Assembly: GCA_963556695.1 (NCBI GenBank)
Contig: CAUWAG010000008.1
Coordinates: 62,001 to 126,000, forward strand
Direction: 5' to 3'
Length of the DNA: 64,000 bases
Origin: Anthostomella pinea
Lineage: Eukaryota; Ascomycota; Sordariomycetes; Xylariales; Xylariaceae
The notes under the pieces were generated by a model. That model ran no database searches, was not told where the DNA came from, and saw nothing but the letters and a program-made list of their open reading frames with translations. The translations under genes were made by a program, and so were the position numbers. This document shows, piece by piece, positions 10,277 to 21,489 of this stretch. Position 1 is the first letter of the stretch; each line of letters starts with the position of its first letter.

Positions 10277-12429
10277 CCGCCAAGAAGGATTCGATGTAGT
10301 TAAAACTACAATGGAGATACTAAAGACTTTAGAGAGAATTCGCATCGATTAGCATCTTGGCAGCATCCTATTCATAGCCAGCCCACATGCCACCCCTCGT
10401 TCCACTCAAACGTTACAGAACTATATCGTCTGTTCCATCGACATCCAGTCTTCGGTTCCTTCAAGACGCTACGGAGACATCGAATCTGGAGCCTCCAGTC
10501 TGGAATAGATCTTGGCTGCTGTTCTCGTTCCAGGCCCATCCCTCTTTCGCTTATCTATTTGCAGCGATGGGGAGGAATTGATTGATTGATTGTATTTAAC
10601 GTGGGGGATCGCTCCTCAGTAGTGCAAACCACGCCTCCCAGAGCCTCTGCATCACAGGGTTGTGGAGGTATCAAGATAACAAGTACAGTCAGTCCCGCTC
10701 CCGAGCCCATTCCCGTTGTTGCGGCTGTATGACTTTGGGGTCATCCATCTGGTCCTTCAAGAACAGCTATCTATCGGAGCGATGGGGAGGAAGATCCAAA
10801 GAAAACGCAGTTACAGAGTAGCAAATGCTCTATTCCTCTCGACTTGGCAAAAATAATCATCCTTTTCCCACAGTGCTGAGATTTTGACATACGGTATGTT
10901 CTGGGAGCCTGGGGCCCTGGGATTCTGCATCACCAAACAAGCTACGACATTATTTCGCGTGCTCTACGAGTACCAGCTCGTCCATACGAGAAAAGTGGCG
11001 ATGAGCCAGATCAAGTCGGAGAAGGCGTTCTGTCAAACGGTCCCCGACGCGAAGACTCCCTTCCCAGCTGTGGTCGCTCTGCACGATCTCATTCTCGGTC
11101 CCGGCGCCGGCGTCGGGGGCGTCTCGCATGGTTGACAGCAAGGACGTGATGGTATGAAGCGCGGGCTGGGAAGGCTTCTTGAGAAAACGCAGCATCGCTG
11201 ACAGTCAGACGAATATCGAGAACAGCGCGGTGTCCGCGTAACCTGAACACCATCGGAATGAGCGACATCGTCACGGTCAACAGGCGGGCATTACCTTTGT
11301 TGTGTTCAGGAGAGAGGCTGTGTATGGTGATGCTGAACGCCAGTGCTCCTGTATGAGGACTTATAGACTGTGTCATGATCGTGTCGGAGACACTTGTTTG
11401 TGCTGTCCAGGATGGGGCGTTCTCCTCCAAGCACAAAGGACCGGGCGATATGGTCAATGCGATATGTGATCGCAGACCAGAACTGTCGGGGCTCTGGCCT
11501 CCATGCCCGGCCAGAAGCTTTTGGTCCTGCTGGACCGCAATCGCGATGGCGGCAACCCACGGCGGACTATACAGAACCGTTCCATGCAGGAGGAATATTG
11601 CGATTGGCTCGTCACGATGGCCCGTCTGCGGCCGCTTGAGTCCTGTCCTGTAACGTGGCCACCCCCGGGCCTACACCCAAGCCTCATTTGCGGGGTGTAA
11701 ATACGATGTTGAAACACCACATGGACCGGAAGGCCTTATTGCAGAGATCGGCGCATGTCAAGCATCGTCAACCTTATCTTGATCCTCTGTGGGACGATCT
11801 AGGGTGGACGTGTGGGGGTGATCTGCCCGTTCTTCAGTGATTACCCCAGGGGACGCGATCCGTCGATCGCATTGCATCCCCTTGACCATACACCAACCGT
11901 GGCCTACTCGTGGGCATACTTCTGGCTGTCTGTTCTCGAGCATTCTCAGTGCCCGGCCATCAATGAAGTCATGATTCAGCCTCGGCGCAACAGCTTCTTG
12001 AAGGTAATAAGGGCACGACCAAACGGTGGGGGTTAGGTTTCAGTCTCCAGGTTCCAAAAACGCGGGTTACCATGTTCGGGCCTCCTCATGCTGCTGCGCC
12101 TCGGGGACTCTGGCATACTCCAATCGAACAAATAATGCCGAGGAAACGCTGGAAAAGGCAAAGTGAGTGTCCGAGGTGGGAGAATTTGAAACGGCTTGCA
12201 GGTTTTGTCGATCACAAGGCAGGGGTTCTCATTATGGGGTCGCTTCAATTCGAGGATGCGATTCGCTGCGCAGCTGCTGCTCAAGTGTTTGGTCAACCGT
12301 CTCGGAAACATTGGACAAAGATAGAAATGTGAAGGTGCCGGCGCGAAGGGTCCAACTTCGTCACTTATGTAAGGCCTTCAGGAAGGCTGTTCATTGAGCC
12401 AAGTGCCACCGCAGCGACTCTGAGTCGGC
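10277..12429. other. Gene-poor stretch with a LINE tail
   Basis: Apart from the repeat at 10577-10715, nothing is recognised. The short ORFs on both strands between 10880 and 12400 overlap each other, lack domain features and have no clear introns or start contexts. Confidence 0.5.
10577..10715 (-). repeat. LINE 3' end with (AATC)n tail, copy 1
   Basis: On the minus strand this segment ends in a short AATCAATCAATC tail (plus strand GATTGATTG at 10577-10592). Just upstream of the tail an open frame reads MQRLWEAWFALLRSDPPR followed by a stop. A second copy at 25762-25900 encodes a closely similar MQWLWEA...FALLRDCTHDK end followed by the same kind of tail. Conserved coding end plus simple-repeat tail is what a 5'-truncated LINE leaves behind. 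Confidence 0.65.
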
Positions 12430-12436
12430 TATATAA
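12430..12436 (+). promoter_or_regulatory. TATA box of the Egh16-like gene
   Basis: TATATAA lies about 190 bp upstream of the ATG at 12627, followed by a CT/CA-rich leader (CACCATCTTCGCC and similar), typical of strongly expressed fungal genes. Confidence 0.55.
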
Positions 12437-12626
12437 GACTCGAGGAGAACAGAATGAGGATGGCTTCGTTCCACCTTCTCACCATTAGCAACACATTCAG
12501 TCTTTCACCATCTTCGCCTGGCTTTGACAGTTCTCGTTCACTCATCCAACATCCATTTCTTGTCTTGACGACAACATCCCCGGTGGCATTTAATGAATCT
12601 TTACCCACACACCACGACCAATATTC

Positions 12627-13636
12627 ATGATCAAGATGCGTTACTCATTCATCGTCGCCAGCTCCGGCCTTCTCGCCACGGTCTCGGGCCACGGCCTGGT
12701 GACCTCTATCCAAGGAGCCAACGGCGTCACAATGCCTGGTCTGTCTGGTAAGCAAACTCCGACATATACACAACCCGCGGCTTCCCATTACGGCCCCATT
12801 GCTAACTGCGACGTCCCTAAGTGGCGGATGGCACTCCTCGCGACTGCTCCAGCAATGGATGCGGCTCGCAAGCCGACACGGCAATCATCCGCGACAGCGA
12901 GCTCGGCAGTGACAAAGCCAGCGCCCTGGGCAGAACCCAAGGCAACGGGCCCATCGACGCCGCCACCATGATCAGCAGCTTCATGGGCAATGGCACGGCG
13001 CCCAAGAACAACGGCGCCGCGGCTTCTGCAGGCGTCGAGGACGACGTCAAGGGCAAGGCCGCAGGCGGCGCGGACAAGGCCAAGCGCAGCCTCCTGGCCC
13101 GCGCACTGAGCGACTTCTTCACCGGCCTCACCGGTGGCGGTGCCGACGCCGGCACGAAGACCGAGACGGCACAGGAGACCAACGTCGCCGCGAAGGCCGG
13201 CGAGGGCGCCAGCTCCGGCCTGCCAACCTGTGCGGACGACGGCTCCATCACCATGACGTTCCGGCAGATCAACCAGGACGGCGCGGGGCCCATGACGGCC
13301 GACGTCGACGGCACGTCCGGCGGCACCGACCCGGACGCGTTCCAGAGCGTGGAGGTCACGCAGAACGTGCCCGGGGCCGGCTTCGGGGGGCTGTCGCTCG
13401 CCACGAACACCGACTTCCCCATGACGGTGCAGATGCCGGCGGGCATGACCTGTGACGGCACTGTGGCGGGGGTGGACAATGTCTGTGTTGTCCGGGTGCG
13501 CAACAACGCCCTTGCTGGCCCCTTTGGCGGCTCGGCGGCCTTCACCATGTCTGCTGGGGCGCAGAAGCGCGCCCTGGCTTATCGCCTCAAGAAGCGTGCT
13601 GAGCAGGCCAGCAACCAGAATCGCCGCCTGAGATAA
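12627..13636 (+). CDS. Egh16/GAS1-like secreted appressorium-type protein
   Basis: Two exons (12627-12747, 12822-13636) with a GTAAGC...CTAAG intron give 311 residues. The N-terminus is a signal peptide (MRYSFIVASSGLLATVSGHG); ATG codons at 12627 and 12636 are both possible starts. The mature part begins GLVTSIQGANGV and continues DGTPRDCSSNGCGSQADTA, hallmarks of the Egh16-like family (Blumeria Egh16, Magnaporthe GAS1/MAS3, Colletotrichum CAS1). A Gly/Ala-rich low-complexity insert (about residues 115-185) precedes a conserved C-terminal part with paired cysteines (LPTCADDG, MTCDGTVAGVDNVC). Family members are secreted and often induced during host penetration; their biochemical role is unknown. 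The C-terminus is basic. Confidence 0.9.
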
Positions 13637-14002
13637 GCGTCTGGACGCTAGGTGTGAGATTTGATGCTCGGTGGCCTGGCGAGGTCAGAGCCATTGGCAT
13701 CATGTTCGTTCGCTTGTATCGATCATCATTATACAGTGACACTTCAGGCAGGCCGCACTATGAGTAGGAGTTCCTTGTTCCTTGGAGGTTTTAGTAGTAG
13801 TAGATCTAGATCTGAAGCAGGCGCTGGATTCAATCAGCTGAGCTGACTGAGCACTAGTAGGTGGCAGTTAATTGAAGTAATCCTTTCACATGCTGACCTC
13901 GTATTGCCTGCATACAGTGAGTACCCCTGATAGGAGATATGCCATATAGCGCATATTTTGAGGATAGCGCATATTTTTCTGGCGACGGATATATCTAGTA
14001 GG
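13637..14002. other. 3' flank of the Egh16-like gene
   Basis: No further gene; probably the 3' untranslated region followed by the edge of the LTR cluster. Confidence 0.5.
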
Positions 14003-14173
14003 TGTTGGATTAAAGGTGAGCTCAGAGGGCACCTTGGTAGGTAGACACCGGAACCTAGTTGTTCCATCCCGATCCAGCCCCCTCTGGCACAAAACTGCCA
14101 CGGTCGCACGAGGACACTCCAGACAGAGAGAATACACACACACTTCACTCTCACGATTGGCTCAAATCTGACA
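14003..14173 (+). repeat. 171-bp LTR-like dispersed repeat (family A), copy 1
   Basis: Begins TGTTGGATTAAAGG and ends CTCAAATCTGACA, the TG...CA form of LTRs, with weak inverted termini (TGTTGGATT/TGTCAGATT). Copies are at 15610-15782 (inverted) and 35612-35784 (same orientation), all 171-173 bp and highly similar. No target-site duplication is visible. Predicted peptides in it (MCVYS...CLECPRATVAV) recur only because the DNA repeats. Confidence 0.75.
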
Positions 14174-14279
14174 TCTGACAACAACAAACACAAAGATGTC
14201 GTTTAATTTAGGGGTGGAAAAATACCGTGGATGTTAAAAAACACTATATAATACAATACACGCATATAATACGTATTAT

Positions 14280-14484
14280 TGTTGGAACAGGCTTGAACGA
14301 TCAATCATAATACTCGAGTATTGGGTCAAGGTTATAATGTTGCTGATGGTTTGGTTTGAGAGGTCTAGCTGGACTCCCAGGTCTGGCTAAGTGACCTCAC
14401 AATCCGGTATCTAATCTCTTATCTAATCATACATATGGGTGCTGGTATAGATGGTTTGCAGGCTGGAATCGCATAGATCCAACA
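14280..14484. repeat. Solo LTR (family B, Copia-like ends) with ATTAT duplication
   Basis: A 205-bp segment starting TGTTGGAACAGG and ending AGATCCAACA, so the termini form the inverted repeat TGTTGGA/TCCAACA. It is flanked by the 5-bp direct repeat ATTAT (14275-14279 and 14485-14489). This is the structure of a solo LTR left by recombination between the two LTRs of a retrotransposon. Confidence 0.85.
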
Positions 14485-14580
14485 ATTATATCGTATTATA
14501 TTATTAGGGCAGGAATAACCTCCAGAATAGCTTTTAGCTAGCTGTATATACGTTAACTATTAAATTCTTTTAACCGTTAA

Positions 14581-14792
14581 TGTGACGGCCTGCACAGACC
14601 TTCCCACATGACAAGTGGATACTTCCCAATAGAGGAAGGATCTGACCAGAAGATCCCCTTAAAGGGGCAACCTCCCACTGTACCTATCTCTCTCTCTCTT
14701 CTATTCCTCTCTAGTCTTGATATTCTCGTTAATAGAGTAATAGCTGCTTGCTGCTGGCCATGTCCCAGCTCCTCAGTATGCTCGCCGTGATA
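14581..14792 (+). repeat. Solo LTR (family C) with GTTAA duplication
   Basis: A 212-bp segment from TGTGACGGCCTGCACAGACC to GCCGTGATA, flanked by the 5-bp duplication GTTAA (14576-14580 and 14793-14797). A second copy of exactly 212 bp at 35810-36021 ends GTCGTGACA, giving the canonical TG...CA boundary; the last CA is TA here, a RIP-type change. It contains a CTCTCTCTCT tract. Confidence 0.88.
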
Positions 14793-14797
14793 GTTAA

Positions 14798-15609
14798 TAA
14801 TTTTGAAATTTAATTTAAGTGGTTTGTAGTACTACTAAGTATGATCTATTACGTTATTATTAATAAACGTACTTTTTTTATTAAAATATATAATATAATA
14901 CTATATTATTATTAGTATACAGGTGCCGTGTAGGTGTCGTGCAGGTGTAGCGCCAGCTGCACGGCAGCTGGAATGGACCAGAATAGCTGGTCAAAGAAAG
15001 AAAGGTGCAGAAAGCCCCTATTCAGGTATAGAAATCCCCCATTCAGGGGCTTTCAGTGGTGATAGACAAGAAGTTAATGACAGTTAGATCTAAAGATGGG
15101 CCAGTCTTTTAGGATTGCACTGTCTTTAGTACTGAGATTCGGCCCATGGACCGAAGTTAGATCACACAACCAATACACTCCATTCTTGACCCCATGATAT
15201 AGTCCTGTATTATGACAATTATATAGTATTTATATTATATCGTATTTAAGCTTTATTCTTAGTTTAAGTCGATTATCAATTAAACTTTAACTTTATTAAT
15301 ACGGCTAAGTTATATAACTATAATAAGATCTTTTAATAATAGATAAAATTCGTTATTAGAAAGATATGCGCTATTTTTTATCTATACGCTATTTAAATAC
15401 GCGGGTAGTTTGTGCAAAAGCCTTTTTAAAGGTTAGATAAGTGGTAGTTGAAGCCTACTGAGGCCTGGCAGGTATTTTAGCTGCCGAATTTGATAATATA
15501 TAGGGCGGTATATATGTTATAAAGCGTTGAAAACGATCCGTGCAACCCTGGTTTCTGCTCAGAGCGTGTGCTATATCTGATTTGTGCGGTATATGGGGAT
15601 ATCCCCTCC
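14798..15609. other. AT-rich, probably RIP-mutated repeat DNA
   Basis: Long runs of TA-rich sequence without ORFs, especially 14810-14930 and 15210-15470, sit between LTR remnants. The composition contrasts sharply with the surrounding genes, and TpA-rich low-complexity DNA is the expected outcome of repeat-induced point mutation. Confidence 0.65.
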
Positions 15610-15782
15610 TGTCAGATTTGAGCCAATCGTGAGGGTGAAGTGTGTGTGTGTATTCTGTCTGTCTAGAGTGTCCTTGTGCGACCGTGGCTGTTTTGTGCCA
15701 GAGGGGGCTGGATCGGGACGGAACAACTAGGTTCCGGTGTCTACCTGTCAAGGTGCCTTCTAGGCGTACCTTTAATCCAACA
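15610..15782 (-). repeat. LTR-like dispersed repeat (family A), inverted copy
   Basis: Reverse complement of the repeat at 14003-14173, beginning TGTCAGATTTGAGCC and ending TTTAATCCAACA. With copy 1 it forms an inverted pair around about 1.4 kb of LTR remnants and AT-rich DNA. Similarity stops at the same bases in all copies. Confidence 0.75.
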
Positions 15783-16450
15783 GTTGTTGAAGCGGGCATC
15801 GAGAATGAGAGAACCTCCGCGATCGGATCCGCACATTGGGCCAAGATCACGTGGGGACCGCCCCGGGGACTCGTCACATCGGTCCGCCGCCAACCGAACA
15901 CATACTGTTTGCCTATTTGCCTACAACGTCACTTTTTCACTCACGTCGGCTTGTTCGCCAATTGGTGCGTATGGGAGACGGAATCGACACAATCTGGCCA
16001 TGGCCACGGCACTCTGACAGATGGAACTGTTGGTTCTCTGCAGACTGCAGGCTGCAGACTGCGAGGTGACGAGGGTGGTATTGGGGGCTTCGGGGTCTTC
16101 GGTCGCAAGGTCCATGTGCCGAATCACGAACCAACAGCGCTGAATCGCTGATGCGGTGGGGTGATCTGGGGTATGATAAGCAATGAGCATCCACCGTCGA
16201 ATGACTCGGATCCTTCGACAAGTTCTGACTATCCCCGCAGCTTCTCAGTGCTCACCCCTCGTCGAGAACCCACCAGACTGCAGAAAACCAGAAGGCCGCT
16301 AATTGCGGTTGTGCCAGCCACCCAGGCAACCAGGTACCCTAGCCATCCACGTGGCAGAGGCTGTTCGTCAACCACTACGGTACTCAAGTGGTCAAAAACA
16401 CTCTGACGGTCAGCACTCAGCAGCTATCTAATAAGCCGCACACGAAAATC
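15783..16450. other. Upstream region of the LaeA-like gene
   Basis: No supported ORF. It contains a short CTGCAGACTGCAGGCTGCAGACTGC tandem near 16038-16062 and presumably the promoter of the gene at 16451. Confidence 0.5.
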
Positions 16451-17479
16451 ATGACCGAAGAAGTCAAGTCCAGTAGCCCCCCGCCAGCTGCTGCAGCACA
16501 GGATCCCGAAGCCGTGATCGAGGTCGAGGTCGACGACGACATCGACTACGACCCGACGTACGGCGACGAGAACTCCACGGGCAGCACGTCCCTCGGAAGC
16601 AGCGCCCTCCGCTATGAGTTCAAGCACGGCCGCCGCTATCACAGCTACCAGGCCGGCCAATACAGCTGGCCCAATGATGACACCGAGCAGGGCCGCCTGG
16701 ACATGATCCACCACGTCTTCTACCGCCTGCTGGAAGACCGCCTCTACCTGGCGCCCATCAACCCGGACCGCGGGCTGAAGGTGCTCGACATCGGCACGGG
16801 GACGGGCCTGTGGGCCATCGAGATGGGCGACCAGCACCCGGGCGCCGTGGTCGTCGGCAACGACCTGAGCCCGATCCAGCCGGACTGGGTGCCGCCCAAC
16901 GTGCGCTTCATCGTCGACGACGTCGAGCTGGACTGGGTCGAGGAGCAGGACAAGTACGACTTCATCCACTGCCGCTACATGGCCGGGTCCATCAAGGACT
17001 GGCCGCGCCTGGTGCGCCAGATCCACGCCCACCTCAAGCCCGGCGGCTGGGCCGAGTTCCAGGAGTCCGTCAACGTCCTCTACAGCGAGGACGGCAGCCT
17101 CAAGCCCGACGACCCCATGGCGCTCATGATGACGCATCTTACCGTAGCCTGCGACAAGATCGGCCGCACCATGGACCCGGCGCCCAGCTTCAGGCGATGG
17201 GCTGAGGACGCGGGCTTCGCGCGCATCACCGAAGACCGCCGCAAACTGCCGATCGGTGGCTGGCCGAGGGACCCGAGGCTGAAGGAGGTAGGCACGCTGA
17301 TGGGCTTCAACTTTATCGAGGGCGTCGCTGCCTTCACGGCCGTCTTGTTCTGCGACGTGTTGGGTTGGTCGAGAGAAGAGGTCGAGGTTTTCAATGCCGA
17401 GGTCCGGAAAGCTTCGAAGAATCTGGACGTTCACCCTATTTTCGATTTTCTTGTCGTCTCGGCGCAGAAAGCAGAGTAA
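16451..17479 (+). CDS. LaeA-like S-adenosylmethionine-dependent methyltransferase
   Basis: An intronless ORF of 342 residues from ATG at 16451 (the frame is open further upstream, but this ATG fits family N-termini). A low-complexity acidic N-terminus (IEVEVDDDIDYD) precedes YSWPNDDTEQGRLDMIHHVF, then SAM-binding motif I LDIGTGTGLWAIEMG (about residues 114-128), the acidic loop NDLSPIQPDW, and LKPGGWAEFQE. This layout is that of the fungal LaeA/Llm family of regulators and secondary-metabolite methyltransferases. Whether it regulates chromatin or methylates a metabolite cannot be told from sequence. A glycosyltransferase lies 1 kb downstream on the other strand. The coding DNA is strongly GC-rich. 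Confidence 0.9.
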   Translation: MTEEVKSSSPPPAAAAQDPEAVIEVEVDDDIDYDPTYGDENSTGSTSLGSSALRYEFKHGRRYHSYQAGQYSWPNDDTEQGRLDMIHHVFYRLLEDRLYLAPINPDRGLKVLDIGTGTGLWAIEMGDQHPGAVVVGNDLSPIQPDWVPPNVRFIVDDVELDWVEEQDKYDFIHCRYMAGSIKDWPRLVRQIHAHLKPGGWAEFQESVNVLYSEDGSLKPDDPMALMMTHLTVACDKIGRTMDPAPSFRRWAEDAGFARITEDRRKLPIGGWPRDPRLKEVGTLMGFNFIEGVAAFTAVLFCDVLGWSREEVEVFNAEVRKASKNLDVHPIFDFLVVSAQKAE

Positions 17480-18416
17480 GTGATGAGCTTATTGGACCAC
17501 TATGGCGTTGGTGGTGCAGTCGGTTCGCGTGAGCAAGGTTGACTATAGGTTCGAGGGGAATAGGTGGCCACGTGTATTGAATGAACGCACTATGATCTCT
17601 TCGGAAGAAGTCCCAAACCAATGGCTCATATATACTCGGTTCAAGAGGAATAGGTGGCCCCGTATATTGAATGAATGCATTATGACCTCTCTTGAGGAAG
17701 CTCCGAACCAATGTACCGCTAATGACCCTGCGTATACTGATCGCAGAAGTACAGCCGTCTTTCTGTTACCGTTCTGGTCCCAGTAGCAGCCATGGGCGTC
17801 GCAGGTTCCTGGAGGGGTCGCGTCCATCATTCAACGGTCCCGGCATAGGCCTATCCGCCTCTTCTTGGGACGTTCTGATCAGCGCGGGGAACTCCCTTGA
17901 CAACATAGAGTTGTCTAGCTCCGTCTTTGGCGGCTGGCGCATGCAGGCCAAGGTCGTCCCATTGAGCGTGACGGCCGCCATGTTTGACCCTTCACCTAAC
18001 TTCCACATTCTGCCTCATTTGGAGATCGATGATAGATAATGATGCCGAATGCTCGAAATGTTTGGACTTGAAGCTTGACGGTTGGTGCCTATCTCGTTTC
18101 GGGGAATAGAAAGGTGACTTTGGCTCTTCCTTTTGTGTCCCTCCCTAGGGAAACGCCAGGGGCTCTTATGAATCAGAGGTGATTACTTGTTATGAGTGAT
18201 AGGGTTTATGCCTTGCAACACCCATCCGTGGTAACATTATCACTCTCGGACCCGAACCTCATCCAACGGCCACAGAAACACTATTCGAATAGAAACACGA
18301 CCCAAACCGGGTGATCAACATGGCAAGCCATTCAGATTATCAACTAATAGAGTACCGAAAGAGAAAAAAAAACGCCACGCTTTCCAAGCCCCAGCCGTCA
18401 CCCTCCCTCCAATCCA
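17480..18416. other. Intergenic region between convergent genes
   Basis: Holds the 90-bp tandem duplication at 17551-17719. ORFs around 17690-18040 on both strands have no recognisable domain. Confidence 0.5.
17551..17719. repeat. 90-bp tandem duplication, two imperfect units
   Basis: The unit starting TCGAGGGGAATAGGTGGCC at 17551 recurs as TCAAGAGGAATAGGTGGCC at 17641, followed in both by TATTGAATGAA and a GAAG...CC(A/G)AACCAATG ending. The period is 90 bp, a multiple of three, so one frame shows a repeated 30-residue unit, but there is no other coding evidence. Confidence 0.75.
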
Positions 18417-19975
18417 TCATCCCTCCGCAGCATACTCCAGGATCTGCTTCTCGATCAAGTTCACCGTATCCAAATCCCTATTGTCCTGCCTCAGCCGCAT
18501 AGCGCGCCGCTTGAACTTAGGTTCCTCCAGGATCCTCCCCACGGCCTCGGCAACCGCCTCCGGCGTCGGCCGCTGGGTTTTAAGATTAACCGCCATGCCC
18601 GAGTACTCGGCCATGGCAGAAACCTCGACCTTGTCCTCGGTGACACCAGCAAGGACCAAGGGCACACCATTAACAGCGCCATGGACAAAGCCGCCGAACC
18701 CGCCGTTGTTGATCGAGACATCGGCGTGTGCCAGGATCGCGTCGTAAGGCAGGTAGTCGACGACGCGCGCGTTGGCGGGGACCTCGGCGTCGGGCGGGAG
18801 CGTCGCGCCGCGCGAGCCGAGGATGGCGACCACGAGCACGTCGGCGCGGTCCGCGAGCCCTTGCAGCGTCGGCAGCAGCAGCTCGCTGTAGTCGAAGTTG
18901 ACGGTGCCCTGGGACACGGACACGACCTTCTTGCGGTCGGGCGAGTCGGGCGGCAGCGCCGCGTTGGCCGTGATCTCGGCCCACCACGACGGCAGGGCGA
19001 ACGCGGGGTCGAGCGGCCGGGGCGGCAGCGCGCCTGCGTAGCGGATGCGCAGGTCCAGGTCGTGGCGCGGGTAGTCCACTGTTGCGAGTGACCTCGTGTT
19101 AGCAACTCAGTCCTCCTGATGGGCTCGTATGAATACGGCAAGGATGCCACTCACTGCTGGGACTGCACATCTGGAACATAGTGTGACAGGCCTTGAACCA
19201 GATATCGAACATGAAGCCATCGGGCTCGCGCGTACAGCCAAGCTGGTCGCGCAGCACCTGGCGGAAGTGGTCGTCGCTGCTCTTGAAGGGCCCGCCGTAC
19301 ATCAGGTCGTAGAGCATATTGTTGCGGGCGCGGCCGGACTCGCTGGCGTCGGGCGGGACCCCGGGCCCGAACGGCGCCGTGTCGTCGCTCCTAACCACCA
19401 GTGGAACGACCCCCAGGCCAATGGCCTTCGGCAGCTTGGCGTAGCCGCGGGGCAGGGGCGCGCCGTGGAAGAAAGGTATCATTACCATCTGTGCGGGAAG
19501 CAGGCATTAGTGAGCACTCCGCAGACCTGGACATGAGCGACTCCTCGGTTACACATACGCTAGCCGCCTCCGCAAAGACGATGACCTCGCGCTCCGGCTC
19601 GCGCTCGCGCACCATCTCCAGCAGCGCGCGCATCCTGGCCGCGCGCTCGATCATCCCGTCGATGAAGAGGTGATGCATGTCGTAGAGCATGCGCGGCGGG
19701 CCCGGGGGAATGCCCTGGCGCGCCGCCTCATGGGCCGCCGGCAGGAACTCGGGGCACTCGAACCACTCGGCGCCGGCCTTCTCGACGCCGGCGCGGAACT
19801 CGGTCGACGACATGAAGACGACGTCATGGCCGCGGCCGACGAGCTCGCGCGCAAGCTGCAGCGGCTGCGAGGTGTGGCCCGCTGCCGCCGCGGCGGTGAA
19901 GACCAGCAGTGGCGACTTCTTCGCCGGCGGCATGCTGAGGACAATGAGGTCTTGTTGGGCTTGGTCGGCGGTCAT
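18417..19975 (-). CDS. UDP-glycosyltransferase (GT1 family, UGT/macrolide type)
   Basis: Three exons, 19975-19559, 19488-19155 and 19078-18417, with introns GTATGT...CACAG and GTGAGT...AACAG, give 470 residues. The N-terminal acceptor domain starts PLLVFTAAAAAGHTSQPLQLARELVGRGHDV, the usual first Rossmann strand with the catalytic His (about residue 34). The C-terminal donor domain has SVSQGTVNFDYSELL, ARVVDYLPYDAILAHADVSINNGGFGG and HGAVNGVPLVL, matching the nucleotide-sugar binding motif in a divergent form (NNGG where many have HGG). It probably transfers a sugar from UDP-sugar to a small molecule; no signal peptide, so cytosolic. An in-frame ATG at 20080 is a less likely start. Confidence 0.9.
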
Positions 19976-21489
19976 GGTGGCGATGGGTGAGATGGGGCGT
20001 TCACTGGTATGCTTGGGTGGAAAGGTTTGGAGTGATGGCTCATCTGTCGTGCAACAGGCGACGGGCGAGCAGCCCCTCAAATACTCTGGGTCTCATGGCG
20101 GACGACGGTCTTGGGCAGAGCTGATCTGCAAGTTCTAGGTCGTAACAGGCATTGGGCTCCTCACTGTGTTACCATGTAGCTGAAAAGGGTGATGGACGTT
20201 TATTTGGCGTCATATACGACCACAGGATCTTGGTACGCTGTAGGCAGGCTAGGGTAGCGTTCCGGTTGCTATCTAGGGACGAGCTGGGACGACGAACGGC
20301 CGGGCTAGACAAGGCCGGTGAGACGGTGAGACGATCTGCTGACGGTGCATCTGCCATCTAGAGCATATCTAGACGATGTGGGCTCCCGAGCTGGGTTCGC
20401 CGAGGATGTCGGTATTGTATGTGGGGCTTGGACGGGATACTTCAAAGAGGCCCCTTGCAATGCACATCTGTTATAGCTGGGAATTGTTGGGTTTGTAAGT
20501 TCGGATACCAATACCTATGATGGGCGGTACGCTACCTACCTACCTTTCCACTGGCAGTATAGCTGCAAGTCCACGGGTTAGGTACTTGCAACCCAACCTT
20601 GTCACACAACATGAATACTGGAGGGTGAGGCTGAGCCGTTGAACGGCCCTAGCATCGCATCAACGACTAATAAGAAGCCCCCAACCCCCAGACAGCTGTC
20701 AAGTGCTGACGTGAGATTTGGAGTATCCCTTAGACGAGGTAAATTGCAATGCAGTCATTTCGCGGTAATAATTGAGGCTCACCGTGGCCTCCACCAAGCA
20801 CCCCCTACATATGTGATTGATTACCTATTCCTTATCGTGCTTATCCAACGTGCTTAGCAATCCGCCAGCAAGGTTCGGCATCCCGACGGCAGTTGCTTCA
20901 AGCGAGGTTACCTCCCTAATTCAAGCGAGACAGGCCTATGGCCGCAGGAGGCAACATGATTGACAGCACCTTACGCGACGTCGCGACCAAAAGTTCCCGG
21001 AATCTTATATTATGCCGACGGTACACTTCCTGATTCCGCAAGTTCCACGCACCATTATCAGATAAGAGGCGACTACCACTCAATTACCAATCCACGAGAA
21101 CACTGGTTGTACTATAAATAGTAGTTGTCTAGCTAATACACAGGCCGACGGACATCTGGCCGCGTCTCTACTGGAGGTTTAGCTGATTGGTTCGGGGACG
21201 CGACGAGGACTCGGATGGTTCGAAGGCTGGGAGGATTATCCTCAGCTGAATGATATTGCGCCTAATAACTGTCCAGGGTGAAGAAGACACTGGGCAAGGT
21301 TGCTACTTTAGTTGAAATAAGTCGTATTCAAGACCAATCCAGAATGCCATGAACTAAGTACACACATCGCGGCAATTAAGACAACTTTCAATTGTTCAAT
21401 CATTCTTTCATCACTACTACTTGGATATCTTTATGCACACACGCCACATTGGCAACCCGTATGTGGCCAACAAGCTTCAAAGGCTTTGT
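19976..21489. other. Intergenic region, nothing recognised
   Basis: Upstream region of the glycosyltransferase and 3' flank of the catalase. Only short unsupported ORFs. Confidence 0.5.

Noticed and set aside
10880..12400. Possible genes among overlapping ORFs of 60-120 codons
   Set aside because: No frame shows domain similarity, consistent introns or codon bias; ORFs on both strands overlap as expected by chance.
12817..13548. 243-codon minus-strand ORF
   Set aside because: Antisense to the Egh16-like coding exon; no start context or domain.
13834..14193. Peptides MCVYSLCLECPRATVAV and similar, recurring at 15642 and 35570
   Set aside because: The similarity comes from the LTR-like DNA repeat itself; stops and frame changes differ between copies.
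16424..17434. 336-codon minus-strand ORF
   Set aside because: Antisense shadow of the GC-rich LaeA-like gene; Val/Asp/Ala/Leu-rich without motifs.
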